A stretch of 64,000 nt of DNA, taken from NCBI GenBank assembly GCA_018676855.1, contig JABHDY010000003.1:380359-444358 (forward strand), in the 5' to 3' direction. Source of the DNA: Candidatus Woesearchaeota archaeon (lineage in GTDB: Archaea > Nanobdellota > Nanobdellia > Woesearchaeales > GW2011-AR9). The first letter of the stretch is position 1; the number at the start of each line of letters is the position of its first letter. Below the pieces are notes generated by a model, which was not told the DNA's origin, did not search any database, and was given only the letters and a program-made list of their open reading frames with translations. The translations under genes were made by a program, and so were the position numbers. Of this stretch, positions 1 through 8,780 are shown in pieces.

Positions 1-195
1 CGATAAAGGATGCAAATTTGATCCTGGATTTGCAATACCTGCATCTGCAGCAGACGAATTTTGAAGAACGTTTCGTATCGTAACACCTTCAGAACCAAAC
101 AATTGTGGTTGAATCGTAATGAACGCCATAACAAGAAATGCTAATAACAAGATCACTTTCCAATTAGTAAATATTTCTTTTAATCGTTGTTTCAT
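1..195 (-). CDS. secD: Protein translocase subunit SecD (N-terminal part only)
   Basis: This is the first 65 codons of a minus-strand gene that runs off the left edge of the window. It starts with MKQRLKEIFTNWKV, a short basic segment followed by one hydrophobic helix (about residues 13-28), then a PDZ-like stretch ending in SSAADAGIANPGS. The ATG overlaps the secF stop codon by 4 nt (ATGA), so the two genes are translationally coupled. SecD pairs with SecF in the membrane and uses the ion gradient to help SecYEG-exported proteins fold and be released outside. The call rests on the position after secF and on the N-terminal layout. The diagnostic periplasmic-type domains lie outside the window. 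Confidence 0.75.
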   Translation of the reverse strand, partial: MKQRLKEIFTNWKVILLLAFLVMAFITIQPQLFGSEGVTIRNVLQNSSAADAGIANPGSNLHPLS

Positions 196-1067
196 TTTTT
201 TCTCTCAAGATATAAACGAAGGACACCAACGTTCTGTATCCATGTCATTACTAAATCAACAAGTAAACCTATGAACAAAATTATCATGATTTGTTTAACA
301 ACTTCACTTTGAACAAAAATAAGTGCCACTAATACTGCTGAAATTGTCGTTGAACTCATTGTTAAACCGGTCTTCATTGCACCGTACACACGGTCCATAA
401 CCGTTCCCTCTTTTCGTTTCAGGACACGGGTACTTAACAAGATATCGGTATCAACTGAATATCCTATAAGCATAAGGAATGCTGCAATTCCTGCCGTACT
501 TAATTTAATACCTGTAAGATTGAATATGGCAAGGGTAACAACAATATCAGAAAATGCTGCCAGGATAACTGCTAAGCTAGGAGCTAATGTTCTGAAGTAA
601 ATAAAGACAACAATTCCCATTAATAAAAATGCAATAAAAAGTGCGATAACTGTTTGTTTGAAAAAGCTACTTCCTAGCGAGGAACCCATTACTTCTACAC
701 TATATTGATTATCATTAAGATTAAGTTCCGTTTTTACAAAATTTACTAACACATCAATTTCTTGTGTTTCCTGTGCATCAGAATCTATTGCAACAGCAGT
801 AGTTATCCCCGCCGAACTTAACATCCGTATAGAAACTTCTGCTAATGGAAATTTTTGATTAAGTGTAGATTCAATTGCAGAAATGTCTATAGAAGAATCG
901 TAATCAATAGTAATTGTTGAACCGCCTTTAAGACTGATACCTTTATTTACAAAGTCACCAGTAACAGCTGTCTGGACGCCAATTTGTATAATGGCAAGGA
1001 CAATAAGAATGAATGGAATTAAGAGTAATATTTTGTACTTTTTCTCATAGATCGTTTTAAAACTCAT
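192..1067 (-). CDS. secF: Protein translocase subunit SecF
   Basis: SecF is the membrane partner of SecD in the Sec export pathway. The protein has an N-terminal transmembrane helix (about residues 12-30), the family signature GISLKGGSTITIDYD, an external alpha/beta domain, then five hydrophobic helices from about residue 145 onward, including the conserved segment GYSVDTDILLSTRVL. Length (about 291 aa) is normal for archaeal SecF. The ORF track starts 12 nt earlier at a TTG; I prefer the ATG at 1067 because a TATA box lies about 28 nt upstream, as for a leaderless mRNA. secD follows with a 4-nt overlap. Confidence 0.93.
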   Translation of the reverse strand: MSFKTIYEKKYKILLLIPFILIVLAIIQIGVQTAVTGDFVNKGISLKGGSTITIDYDSSIDISAIESTLNQKFPLAEVSIRMLSSAGITTAVAIDSDAQETQEIDVLVNFVKTELNLNDNQYSVEVMGSSLGSSFFKQTVIALFIAFLLMGIVVFIYFRTLAPSLAVILAAFSDIVVTLAIFNLTGIKLSTAGIAAFLMLIGYSVDTDILLSTRVLKRKEGTVMDRVYGAMKTGLTMSSTTISAVLVALIFVQSEVVKQIMIILFIGLLVDLVMTWIQNVGVLRLYLERKK

Positions 1068-1090
1068 GCTGATACACAAAATTAGGGATT

Positions 1091-1100
1091 TCTATATAAA
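1091..1100 (-). promoter_or_regulatory. TATA box for secF-secD
   Basis: On the minus strand this reads TTTATATAGA. Its centre is about 28 nt from the secF ATG at 1067, which puts the transcription start at or next to the start codon. No ribosome binding site is present, which fits a leaderless message. Confidence 0.6.
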
Positions 1101-1108
1101 GATTGTGA

Positions 1109-2797
1109 TTAACTCAACACAGCTTTCAAGAATCCCATATATAACGGATGTGGCGTAAGAGGTTTTGAACAATATTCTGGATGAAATTGTGTTCCAACAA
1201 AAAACTTCTTCTCAGGCAATTCTAAAATTTGCATAATCTCGCGGCCAGGAGCTTTACCACTAAACACTAACCCGTTTTCTTCAAGTATTTGAATATAGGA
1301 AGGATTACATTCCCATCTATGCCTGAACCGTTCACGAACTAATGTTGAACCGTACAACTCTGCCGCTTTAGAACTGGGTTTAATTTCAACATCATGACCA
1401 CCTAACCGCATGTTTCCCCCCAACTCTTCAATACATTGCTGTTCAGGTAATAAATCAATAACAGGTTGTGAACAATCTTTAACAATTTCAGTCGTATTTG
1501 CTGATGATAAGCTACATACGTTTCGTGCAAATTCGATAACTGCCATTTGAAATCCAAAACATAATCCTAAATAGGGCAAGTTATTTTCTCGTGCATGTTT
1601 GATACACATAATTTTTCCTTCTGCGCCCCTACTACCAAATGCACCTGGGACTATAATCCCTTTTACATCATGTAACGTTTCTTTAACAGATTCTTCTGTT
1701 AAATCAGTTGTATCAATCCATTTAATATTAACATGAACACCACAATGTGTACCTGCATGTTCAAGAGCTTTAATTATTGACGCGTACGAATCTCTTAAAG
1801 AAGTATATTTTCCCGTTACGCCAATCGTAATTTCTTTATCCAAATTTGTAATCTTACGAACATACTCTTCCCACTTATCACGCCCTTCATAATCGTTCTT
1901 TACTTTAGACCGTAACCCTAACAAATCTATTGTTTGATCATCAATACGAGACTGTTCTAACAATCCAGGAATAAGATAAATACTGTCAACGTCATGTGTA
2001 CTGATAACTCTACCAAGTGGAACATTTGCTGCAACACTAATCTTTTCACGAACTTTTTCAACTACTGGATGTTCACACCTACATGCAACAATGTCTGGTT
2101 GAATTCCTGACGCCATTAATGATCGTAACCCAAGTTGTGCAGCTTTACTTTTTTGTTCTCCTAAAAATCCTGGATTGAGAACTAATGTTAATGCAACATG
2201 ACACACATTTTCTTTTCCTTCTTCATACTGTAATTCACGCATTGCTTCAATATAATGACTGTTTTCTAAATCTCCAACTGTACCACCAATCTCTACAAAT
2301 ATAATGTCTGCCTGAGTACGTACCGCGAGATTTCGTAACCGTAACTTCACTTCCCCAGTAATATGTGGTATGAACTGAACATCCCTTCCAAGATATCCCC
2401 CCTGCCTTTCTCTTGTAAGTATTGACGTAAATATTTGACCATTTGTAATAAAATTATCTTTTGAAAGGTTCAATCCTAAAAATCGTTCGTATGTTCCAAG
2501 GTCCATGTCCGTTTCCGTACCATCATCTAAAACAAAAACTTCACCATGTCTAAACGGATTTAACGTCCCAGAATCAACGTTGAGGTACCCCTCAACTTTT
2601 ATTGATGCAACGTTCATTCCACGTAATTGTAACAATTTTGCAAGGGACGATGCAAATATTCCTTTTCCCAACCCAGACATAACCGTTCCATAAACAATAA
2701 CATACTTTGTCTTCCCAATATGATATCCTTCAGGCATAGGATTATAAAATTCGTGTTCATCAGACGTCGCTGATACATTATCTAATATTTCGCTCAT
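1109..2797 (-). CDS. pyrG: CTP synthase
   Basis: The enzyme makes CTP from UTP, ATP and glutamine in the cytoplasm. The N-terminal synthetase domain carries the P-loop variant GTVMSGLGKG. The C-terminal class I glutamine amidotransferase domain shows the nucleophile region GLCFGFQ and the His/Glu pair in FVGTQFHPEY. The ORF track begins at a GTG at 2806, but the ATG at 2797 (MSEILDNV) has a GGGTGG ribosome binding site 5 nt upstream and is chosen. The resulting 562 aa is slightly longer than usual (about 540) because of an N-terminal extension of roughly 30 residues. It has its own promoter. Confidence 0.95.
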   Translation of the reverse strand: MSEILDNVSATSDEHEFYNPMPEGYHIGKTKYVIVYGTVMSGLGKGIFASSLAKLLQLRGMNVASIKVEGYLNVDSGTLNPFRHGEVFVLDDGTETDMDLGTYERFLGLNLSKDNFITNGQIFTSILTRERQGGYLGRDVQFIPHITGEVKLRLRNLAVRTQADIIFVEIGGTVGDLENSHYIEAMRELQYEEGKENVCHVALTLVLNPGFLGEQKSKAAQLGLRSLMASGIQPDIVACRCEHPVVEKVREKISVAANVPLGRVISTHDVDSIYLIPGLLEQSRIDDQTIDLLGLRSKVKNDYEGRDKWEEYVRKITNLDKEITIGVTGKYTSLRDSYASIIKALEHAGTHCGVHVNIKWIDTTDLTEESVKETLHDVKGIIVPGAFGSRGAEGKIMCIKHARENNLPYLGLCFGFQMAVIEFARNVCSLSSANTTEIVKDCSQPVIDLLPEQQCIEELGGNMRLGGHDVEIKPSSKAAELYGSTLVRERFRHRWECNPSYIQILEENGLVFSGKAPGREIMQILELPEKKFFVGTQFHPEYCSKPLTPHPLYMGFLKAVLS

Positions 2798-2835
2798 CAA
2801 AACCACCCGCGTTTTTTACTTTCAGGGATTTTTAT

Positions 2836-2846
2836 CATTTAAGTAC
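2836..2846 (-). promoter_or_regulatory. TATA box for pyrG
   Basis: Reads GTACTTAAATG on the minus strand. The predicted start of transcription near 2814 leaves a leader of about 17 nt that includes the GGGTGG ribosome binding site. Confidence 0.5.
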
Positions 2847-2904
2847 TTTCAGCACAACCAATGGGTAAGAAAATGTATAAGTTCGCACACAAATTTACCC
2901 ATAA

Positions 2905-2915
2905 GATTTATAAAC
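2905..2915 (+). promoter_or_regulatory. TATA box for the ABC exporter genes
   Basis: Sequence GATTTATAAAC, centred about 28 nt before the ATG at 2938, so the message would be leaderless. It diverges from the pyrG promoter about 65 bp away. Confidence 0.55.
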
Positions 2916-2937
2916 ATAAAACATTTCTTTTTTTGTG

Positions 2938-3879
2938 ATGTTGTTAAAGTTAAAAGGGGTGACGAAAGAGTACCGTAAGAAAACTATTCTAGAAGATGTT
3001 AACCTTAAGATTGAAGAGGGAGACATTCTCGGCGTTATCGGCCAATCAGGAAGTGGAAAGACAACATTATTAAATCTTATTGCAGGGTTTATTGAACCGA
3101 CCGATGGAGAAGTAACATACTTATCAAAAGTAACGAACGAAGAACGAAGTTTAACAAAAAATTTACACAAAATTAAACGACACATTGGTTTCACACCTCA
3201 ACATAATTCTTTTTATCCAAAATTAACAGTAAAAGAAAATTTGTGGCATTTTGGTAAGTTGTATAAAGTTCCGTCAGCAGTATTAAAAAATAATATTAGA
3301 AACCTTCTCAACTTTACAAAACTTATTGATCATCAGAACGCACTAGCTGAACATCTTTCAGGTGGTATGCAGAAAAGATTAGATTTATCATGTAGCCTTA
3401 TCCATAAACCAAGATTGCTTCTTTTGGACGAACCGACAGCCGATCTTGATCCAATACTTCAAAAGGAGATTCTTCATCTTCTTCAAGAAGTTAACAAACA
3501 GGGCGTAACGATTGTTATTGCGTCACATCAACTTGATAGTATAGAAATGTTATGTAACAAAATTGCTATTGTTCACAAGGGAAAAGTTCATTCACATGGT
3601 TTACTTGAAGACATACAAAAACCGTACCTTAAAGAACATTTTACAATTAAAATGAAACAGGGCCAAGATAAAGAACGATTACTTGCTCGGTTAAAAGTGT
3701 TACCAATACAAAAAATTGTTGACAATGGACATAGTCTTGAAATATATCCTAAAGACATTCAAAAAACAATGAATAGTATATTAGAAATTATTCGAGAAGA
3801 AAATTTGTACCTTCACGATTTAGACATGCGAAAGCCGTCATTGAATGAAATATTTGAAAAAATTGCAACGGGGAAATAA
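2938..3879 (+). CDS. ABC transporter ATP-binding protein
   Basis: This is the ATPase subunit of an ABC-2 type exporter. Visible motifs, numbered from the ATG at 2938, are Walker A GQSGSGKTT (35-43), Q-loop PQH (87-89), signature LSGGM (140-144), Walker B LLLLDEP (160-166) and the H-loop in ASHQ. A C-terminal extension of about 80 residues follows the nucleotide-binding domain, as in many drug or lipid exporter ATPases. The track start at 2935 is a GTG; the ATG three bases later fits the promoter. The permease begins 3 nt after the stop, so the two form an operon. The substrate cannot be read from the sequence. Confidence 0.9.
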   Translation: MLLKLKGVTKEYRKKTILEDVNLKIEEGDILGVIGQSGSGKTTLLNLIAGFIEPTDGEVTYLSKVTNEERSLTKNLHKIKRHIGFTPQHNSFYPKLTVKENLWHFGKLYKVPSAVLKNNIRNLLNFTKLIDHQNALAEHLSGGMQKRLDLSCSLIHKPRLLLLDEPTADLDPILQKEILHLLQEVNKQGVTIVIASHQLDSIEMLCNKIAIVHKGKVHSHGLLEDIQKPYLKEHFTIKMKQGQDKERLLARLKVLPIQKIVDNGHSLEIYPKDIQKTMNSILEIIREENLYLHDLDMRKPSLNEIFEKIATGK

Positions 3880-3882
3880 ATA

Positions 3883-5616
3883 ATGCGCTCAATTTGGTTA
3901 ATTACAAAAAAGAACGTTAGGTTATTATTACGTGCAAAAGGATCTGCATTAATTGTTATCTTTGCACCATTACTTATAGTTCTTATCTTAGGTCTTTCAT
4001 ATAATACAACGTCGCAATTTGGCCTTTCTATTGGTGTATACGCACCATCATTTACCGAAGATGTTAATTCTTTTATTACAACACTTGAAGAAGAAGAGTT
4101 TACGATAGAACGATACGAATCATCGATTGACGAGTGTGTTGAAGAAATAAAAATGGGAAAGGTCCACACATGTATTTCTCTTCCAGAAAGTTTGTCTGTT
4201 GAAGATAATACGCCACGAGAAGTCAAGTTTTATGTTGATCCAAGTAGGCTCAATTTAGTGTGGATGGTACAGGAAACTGTTCAGGGAAAATTTGATATTA
4301 AAGCGCAAGAAATCTCAGAGGGATTAACGCAAAATATTCTTACAAAAGTTGCTCAGACACAAACAACCATTACTGAAACAAGTGGAACACTCAGTTCTGT
4401 TCAAAGTGAAGCTGCTGCCGTATCTGGCATAACTGCGTCGGTAAAATCGGATTTATCAATATTAGATTTACAACCAACAACGTCAGATTTTGGAAGTGAA
4501 GTGTTGAAAAATCTTACTGGTGAACTAAAAAATGCTGAAGAAAATATTCAAAAATCTCTAGAACGGCTTGAAACTGCCAACATGAGTACGTCTGACAAAA
4601 ATGTTATTAAACGATATTTAGAATCTGCTGCAGAAAGTCTTTCATCAACTGACGATATTGACGATAATGGTACGTCAACAAGTGCAAAGTCCGTCTTTAC
4701 AAATATTATTGACGAACTTAATGCAACACGAACAAAATTGTCAAAAGCGAGTTTAGCAGTATCCGATGCAACGCCCGCACTTGCATCGTCAGGTAATACG
4801 TTACAACAAATTCAATCATCGCTTGATTCTGTATTAGCATCATTAAACGATATATCTGCAACGCTTAGCGCTCAAAAAGTGACGGAAGCTGGAACAATTG
4901 TATCGCCGTTAACAACAGTGATTGAACCTGTCCGTGAAGAAAGTACATACCTAAACTATCTTTTCCCTGCAATCCTTGTATTGGTTGTTATGTTTAGTTC
5001 TTTATTGTTAGGAACAACGCTTGTTATGATGGAAAAGAATAGCCCAGCGTATCTACGAAACTTTTTCCTTCCTATTAGAAAAACGACATTTATTATTTCA
5101 ACGTACATGACAAATGTTATACTTATTGTTATTCAACTGATTGTCATCCTTGGCATTTCACTCTTTTTCTTAACTGATACCCTTCCACAATTTCCAAGCC
5201 TTGCATTAATGTTATTTATTGCAGCATCCGTCTTTACATTTTTGGGAATGGCAGTGGGATACTTTTTTGTGTCTGAAGAAACTGGCATTCTTGCATCAAT
5301 TTCGTTAGGAAACATTTTCCTTTTCTTTTCAGGTTTAATCCTTCCTCTTGAAGGCCTTTCACCATTATTACGAAGCATTACACAGTACAGTCCGTTTGTT
5401 ATAGCAGAGAAGTTAGTACGAGAAGTCTTCTTATTTAGCACACCATTAGAAGCTGTGTGGTTAGATGCAGTCATTTTTGTTGGATATGCTGTTGCATTAT
5501 TTGTTCTGATCATAATATTAGAATCATTCATGCACAAACATCTTGTACATAAATTCTTACGACATCACCATAAAGCACACAGACAGAAAGATAAAAGGAA
5601 TAAAGGTCGGGCATAG
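3883..5616 (+). CDS. ABC-2 type transporter permease
   Basis: This is the membrane partner of the preceding ATPase. One N-terminal transmembrane helix (about residues 20-38) is followed by a large external domain of some 310 residues, then five to six C-terminal helices from about residue 355. The external part contains a long Ala/Ser/Thr-rich, probably coiled-coil stretch (about 140-330). This layout matches the ABC2_membrane_3 group of exporters. The C-terminus is very basic and His-rich (HKFLRHHHKAHRQKDKRNKG), suggesting a cytoplasmic tail. The coiled-coil insert is unusual for a small-molecule exporter and could span the cell surface. Substrate unknown. Confidence 0.85.
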   Translation: MRSIWLITKKNVRLLLRAKGSALIVIFAPLLIVLILGLSYNTTSQFGLSIGVYAPSFTEDVNSFITTLEEEEFTIERYESSIDECVEEIKMGKVHTCISLPESLSVEDNTPREVKFYVDPSRLNLVWMVQETVQGKFDIKAQEISEGLTQNILTKVAQTQTTITETSGTLSSVQSEAAAVSGITASVKSDLSILDLQPTTSDFGSEVLKNLTGELKNAEENIQKSLERLETANMSTSDKNVIKRYLESAAESLSSTDDIDDNGTSTSAKSVFTNIIDELNATRTKLSKASLAVSDATPALASSGNTLQQIQSSLDSVLASLNDISATLSAQKVTEAGTIVSPLTTVIEPVREESTYLNYLFPAILVLVVMFSSLLLGTTLVMMEKNSPAYLRNFFLPIRKTTFIISTYMTNVILIVIQLIVILGISLFFLTDTLPQFPSLALMLFIAASVFTFLGMAVGYFFVSEETGILASISLGNIFLFFSGLILPLEGLSPLLRSITQYSPFVIAEKLVREVFLFSTPLEAVWLDAVIFVGYAVALFVLIIILESFMHKHLVHKFLRHHHKAHRQKDKRNKGRA

Positions 5617-5626
5617 ATTTATATTC
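5616..5626 (+). promoter_or_regulatory. TATA box for the adenylate kinase 6 homologue
   Basis: GATTTATATTC is centred 27 nt before the ATG at 5648 and overlaps the end of the permease gene. It supports a leaderless start at 5648 rather than the upstream TTG of the ORF track. Confidence 0.55.
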
Positions 5627-5647
5627 TTATAATTGTTTTCTTATAGT

Positions 5648-6133
5648 ATGATTATTGTTATCACGGGAACGCCCGGTGTTGGAAAAACAACGTTAGCGAA
5701 GGTTCTTGAAACTAAATTAAAGTGGAAACGGTTAAACTTATCGTATTATTATAAGAAACTATCAACAAAATATAATAGAAAGAAACAGTGTTACGATATT
5801 GATATGAAAAAGTTTGAAAAATTGATTGTTGATAAATCTAAAGATAATTTGATTATTGATTCACATATTGCCCATTTACTTCCAACAAAAATGGTTGATT
5901 TATGTATTGTTCTTACATGTTCCAATCTTAAGAAGTTGGAGAAACGGTTAGTTGATAGGAAATATTCTACAAAGAAAGTTCGGGAAAATCTTGATGCAGA
6001 GATCTTTCAAGTATGTTTATTAGAATCTCGTGAAATGGGACATAAAGTTATTATTGTTGATACGAGTACAAAGTATGTGTTAAAACCAATTTTGAACGAA
6101 ATCAAAAACATAACTACAATAAACAATCACTAA
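5648..6133 (+). CDS. Adenylate kinase 6 / Fap7-type NTPase
   Basis: A small P-loop kinase of 161 aa starting MIIVITGTPGVGKTTLAKVL. The GTPGVGKTT Walker A and overall length match the AK6/Fap7 family, which has adenylate kinase or ATPase activity and assists maturation of the small ribosomal subunit in archaea and eukaryotes. A LIIDSH segment near residue 77 corresponds to the Walker B-like strand. The ORF track starts at a TTG at 5633; the ATG at 5648 matches the promoter. The following gene is the release factor aRF1, a plausible translation-related neighbour. Confidence 0.8.
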   Translation: MIIVITGTPGVGKTTLAKVLETKLKWKRLNLSYYYKKLSTKYNRKKQCYDIDMKKFEKLIVDKSKDNLIIDSHIAHLLPTKMVDLCIVLTCSNLKKLEKRLVDRKYSTKKVRENLDAEIFQVCLLESREMGHKVIIVDTSTKYVLKPILNEIKNITTINNH

Positions 6134-6134
6134 A

Positions 6135-6145
6135 CTTTTATAAAC
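6135..6145 (+). promoter_or_regulatory. TATA box for aRF1
   Basis: CTTTTATAAAC is centred about 27 nt upstream of the ATG at 6168, predicting a leaderless transcript that also covers the SprT-like gene. Confidence 0.55.
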
Positions 6146-6167
6146 CAAGTTTATTCTTATTACTATT

Positions 6168-7268
6168 ATGGCAATTACTGCACATGAGAAACTACAACTA
6201 AAAAAGTTCATGAAAGAGTTACGTAGCCATAAGGCTCCCCATACAGAGTTTGTTACGGTTTATGTGCCTGCAGGGTATGATCTAACAAAGATTATTCAAC
6301 ATCTTGCTGAAGAGCAGGGAACAGCATCAAACATTAAGTCTGCATCTACAAGGAAAAATGTTCAGGGTGCACTTGAAAAGATGATACAGCACCTAAGAAC
6401 AATGGGAAAGACGCCAGTTAATGGATTAGCAATATTTTCTGGAAACGTTGCAGCTGGAGAAGGAAAGCAAGACATGCGTGTATGGAGTTTTGAACCGCCT
6501 GTACCACTTAATATTAGAATTTATAGGTGTGATAAGAATTTCGTCGTTGACATTATTGAAGAAATGTTAGTTGAACATAATGTGTATGGTTTAGTTGTTC
6601 TTGATAGAAGAGATGCAAACATTGCATTACTGAAAGGAAAAACTATTGTTCCTCTTAAAAAAACACATTCTGAAGTTCCCGGCAAATTTAAAGCTGGTGG
6701 ACAATCAGCACAGAGATTCGCGAGATTACGTGAAGGTGCTATTAAGGACCATTTTAAAAAAATTGCAGAATATATGAAAGAACAATTATTACCTCTTGGA
6801 AATAATCTTAAGGGTATAATTCTTGGTGGACCAGGAACTACGGTTAATGATTTTATTAACAAAGATTATCTTACAGGAGATATTAAGAAGAAACTTATTG
6901 GTACGAAAGATTTGTCATATACGGGCGATTTTGGATTACAAGAATTGTTAGACAAATCACAAGATTTGCTTGCTGATGAAGAAATTGCGCAAGAGAAAGA
7001 AATTGTACAGAAATTTCTTAAACAGATGCTTGACAACATGAAAAAAACTACGTACGGTGAAAAAGAAACCCTACGAGCATTAGAGATGAACGCTGTTGAT
7101 ATGTTACTATTATCTGAATCTCTTTCTGAAGATTTAATATTTGATCTTGAAGAGAAAGCGCAGGTAGGTGGTTCTAAAGTACATATTATTTCTACTGAGA
7201 CGAGAGAGGGTGTTCAACTACGTGACTTAGGTGGTATTGCAGCAGTTCTACGGTTTGAGATTGAGTAA
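6168..7268 (+). CDS. prf1: Peptide chain release factor aRF1
   Basis: aRF1 reads all three stop codons in the ribosomal A site and triggers release of the finished peptide. The stop-codon recognition motif NIKS lies at residues 55-58 and the catalytic GGQ at 177-179 (KFKAGGQSAQRF). The C-terminal domain would bind ABCE1. At 366 aa it is about 45 residues shorter than typical archaeal aRF1, so the C-terminal domain probably lacks its small insertion, as often in reduced genomes. The SprT-like gene follows after 2 nt. Confidence 0.95.
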   Translation: MAITAHEKLQLKKFMKELRSHKAPHTEFVTVYVPAGYDLTKIIQHLAEEQGTASNIKSASTRKNVQGALEKMIQHLRTMGKTPVNGLAIFSGNVAAGEGKQDMRVWSFEPPVPLNIRIYRCDKNFVVDIIEEMLVEHNVYGLVVLDRRDANIALLKGKTIVPLKKTHSEVPGKFKAGGQSAQRFARLREGAIKDHFKKIAEYMKEQLLPLGNNLKGIILGGPGTTVNDFINKDYLTGDIKKKLIGTKDLSYTGDFGLQELLDKSQDLLADEEIAQEKEIVQKFLKQMLDNMKKTTYGEKETLRALEMNAVDMLLLSESLSEDLIFDLEEKAQVGGSKVHIISTETREGVQLRDLGGIAAVLRFEIE

Positions 7269-7270
7269 AG

Positions 7271-7921
7271 ATGAACCTTATCCAAGAATCATATACACGA
7301 TTATTTCCAGAGAAAGATATTCCATACGTTACAGCAATGGAATATAATAGACGACTATCAGATTTTAACGCGAACATTTCTCTCAGAGGAAATCTATTAC
7401 GAATTCATCTAAATTTGCAATGGAAAGATATTGACGATGAAATAAAAATTGGGTTAATACAACATCTTCTTCTTAAGTTGCTTAAAAAGAAAGTTCACAC
7501 ACCAAATATTGATTTGTATAACAATTTTGTCAAAAAAATTCCTATATTAACACCGAAAACAAAAACGCATCCAGTACTAGAAGAATCATTTCTAAGAGTA
7601 AACCAAGAGTTCTTTGATAACAATATCGAACTACCAAATTTACAATGGGGAACAAATTCGCGGAGAAAATTAGCAAGTTACAATTTTCATAATGATACCA
7701 TTACTGTATCTACATTATTCAAAGAAGTAAATCAAAACATACTTGATTATCTTATGTATCATGAGATGTTACATAAACACCACAAATTTAACCATAAGAA
7801 TGGGAGAAGTGCATACCATACAAAAGAGTTTAAGCATGATGAGAAACAATATCCTGGTTGGAAGACAATAGAGCAAGATATTCATAAAATTATACGAAAA
7901 CGTCGTTGGTCATTCTTTTAA
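7271..7921 (+). CDS. SprT-like zinc metalloprotease
   Basis: A 216-aa protein with a zinc-binding HExxH motif, HEMLH, at residues 164-168, followed by further histidines (KHHKFNHKNG and YHTKEFKHDEK) that may provide the third ligand. The region around it resembles SprT/M48-like minigluzincins, a family that includes DNA-protein crosslink proteases. The N-terminal 95 residues have no clear match. No signal peptide or membrane segment is present, so it is probably cytoplasmic. It is cotranscribed with aRF1 (2-nt gap), though a functional link is not evident. The exact substrate is unknown. Confidence 0.65.
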   Translation: MNLIQESYTRLFPEKDIPYVTAMEYNRRLSDFNANISLRGNLLRIHLNLQWKDIDDEIKIGLIQHLLLKLLKKKVHTPNIDLYNNFVKKIPILTPKTKTHPVLEESFLRVNQEFFDNNIELPNLQWGTNSRRKLASYNFHNDTITVSTLFKEVNQNILDYLMYHEMLHKHHKFNHKNGRSAYHTKEFKHDEKQYPGWKTIEQDIHKIIRKRRWSFF

Positions 7922-7939
7922 CAAGCTCGTTATAGCGAT

Positions 7940-7951
7940 ACATTTAAAAAC
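7940..7951 (+). promoter_or_regulatory. TATA box for the histone-aIF5A-L40e operon
   Basis: ACATTTAAAAAC is centred about 27 nt before the histone ATG at 7973, again indicating a leaderless first gene. Confidence 0.55.
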
Positions 7952-7972
7952 AGGGCATATTATTAGCTTTAC

Positions 7973-8182
7973 ATGACCAAAAAGAGGTTTCTGTCTCATA
8001 ACGCGATGGACAAAATAATGCGTGAAGCTGGTGCTGTACGTGTTTCAGATGATGCAAAAGCGGCCCTAGCGGAATTGTTAGAACAGAAAGCGATAGAAAT
8101 TTCCGCAGAAGCAAAACGGTTTGCTGAACATGCAGGAAGAAAAACAGTAACGGAAAAGGATATACGTCTTTCCAACAAATAG
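7973..8182 (+). CDS. Archaeal histone
   Basis: A 69-aa single histone fold: short helix FLSHNAMDKIMREAG, loop AVRVSDDA, long central helix to AKRFAEHAG, then RKTVTEKDI and the final helix. The RVS and the R-T-V-x-x-x-D-I segments are the usual DNA-contact and dimer signatures. These proteins dimerise and wrap DNA into extended hypernucleosome-like particles. The final helix is short (LSNK end), so tetramer contacts may be weak. aIF5A follows after 15 nt. Confidence 0.93.
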   Translation: MTKKRFLSHNAMDKIMREAGAVRVSDDAKAALAELLEQKAIEISAEAKRFAEHAGRKTVTEKDIRLSNK

Positions 8183-8197
8183 AATGGTGGTTTTGAA

Positions 8198-8590
8198 ATG
8201 GATGAAACAAGGTTAGTAAGTGTAGGAAGTCTCAAGAAAGGCGATACAATCATTATTGATGGTGCAGCGTGTAAAATAACTGACACATCAACATCACGTC
8301 CAGGAAAACATGGACATGCAAAAGTTAACTTGATGGCTGTTGGTTTATTAGATGGAAAGAAAAGACAACTGATGATGCCAGGGCATGATAAAGTTGAAAC
8401 GCCAATAATTGAGAAAAAAAGTGCACAAGTATTATCCGTTTCGGGCAATACGGCAAATGTTATGGACATGATAACGTACGAAACATTTGATATGGATATT
8501 CCAGAGGAGATGAAAGAACAGGTAAAAGATGGTGTTGAAATCTTATACTGGGCTTTGATGGGTGTTAAGGTCATGAAACAGGTGAAATAA
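8198..8590 (+). CDS. Translation initiation factor aIF5A
   Basis: aIF5A/EF-P family factor that relieves ribosome stalling. The hypusine loop is clear: SRPGKHGHAK with the modified lysine at residue 37. An SH3-like N-terminal domain and an OB-fold C-terminal domain fit within 130 aa. Translation is supported by a GGTGG element shortly upstream of the ATG. It sits between the histone and L40e genes in one apparent operon. A deoxyhypusine synthase gene is not in this window. Confidence 0.95.
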   Translation: MDETRLVSVGSLKKGDTIIIDGAACKITDTSTSRPGKHGHAKVNLMAVGLLDGKKRQLMMPGHDKVETPIIEKKSAQVLSVSGNTANVMDMITYETFDMDIPEEMKEQVKDGVEILYWALMGVKVMKQVK

Positions 8591-8592
8591 AC

Positions 8593-8754
8593 ATGGTTAA
8601 GTTCGAAGAAGCAAACGCACGGTTAATGAAAAACATTTTTGTATGTCGAAGATGCAAATCGAAAGTTAGAACACCTAGTCTTAAAGTTAGTTTAGGCAAG
8701 TCTAAATGTCGTAAATGTAGTTCTCAAAAGCTTCGGCCAAAACGAAAGAAATAA
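8593..8754 (+). CDS. rpl40e: Ribosomal protein L40e
   Basis: A 53-aa gene too short for the ORF track. It starts MVKFEEANARL and has a zinc ribbon with CRRC and CRKC pairs, followed by a very basic end (KLRPKRKK), as in archaeal L40e of the large subunit. It begins 2 nt after the aIF5A stop codon, so it is translated from the same message. The reading frame was translated by hand and is free of stops. Confidence 0.9.
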   Translation: MVKFEEANARLMKNIFVCRRCKSKVRTPSLKVSLGKSKCRKCSSQKLRPKRKK

Positions 8755-8780
8755 ATAGCTTTTACATTTCTTTTTATTTT

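Noticed and set aside
2895-3194. 99-aa minus-strand ORF opposite the ABC ATPase gene
   Set aside because: It lies fully antisense to a gene with intact Walker and signature motifs, has no promoter of its own, and its composition is that of a shadow frame.
7996-8574. 192-aa minus-strand ORF over histone and aIF5A
   Set aside because: It covers two clear genes on the opposite strand; the Ser/Ile-rich translation has no recognisable features.
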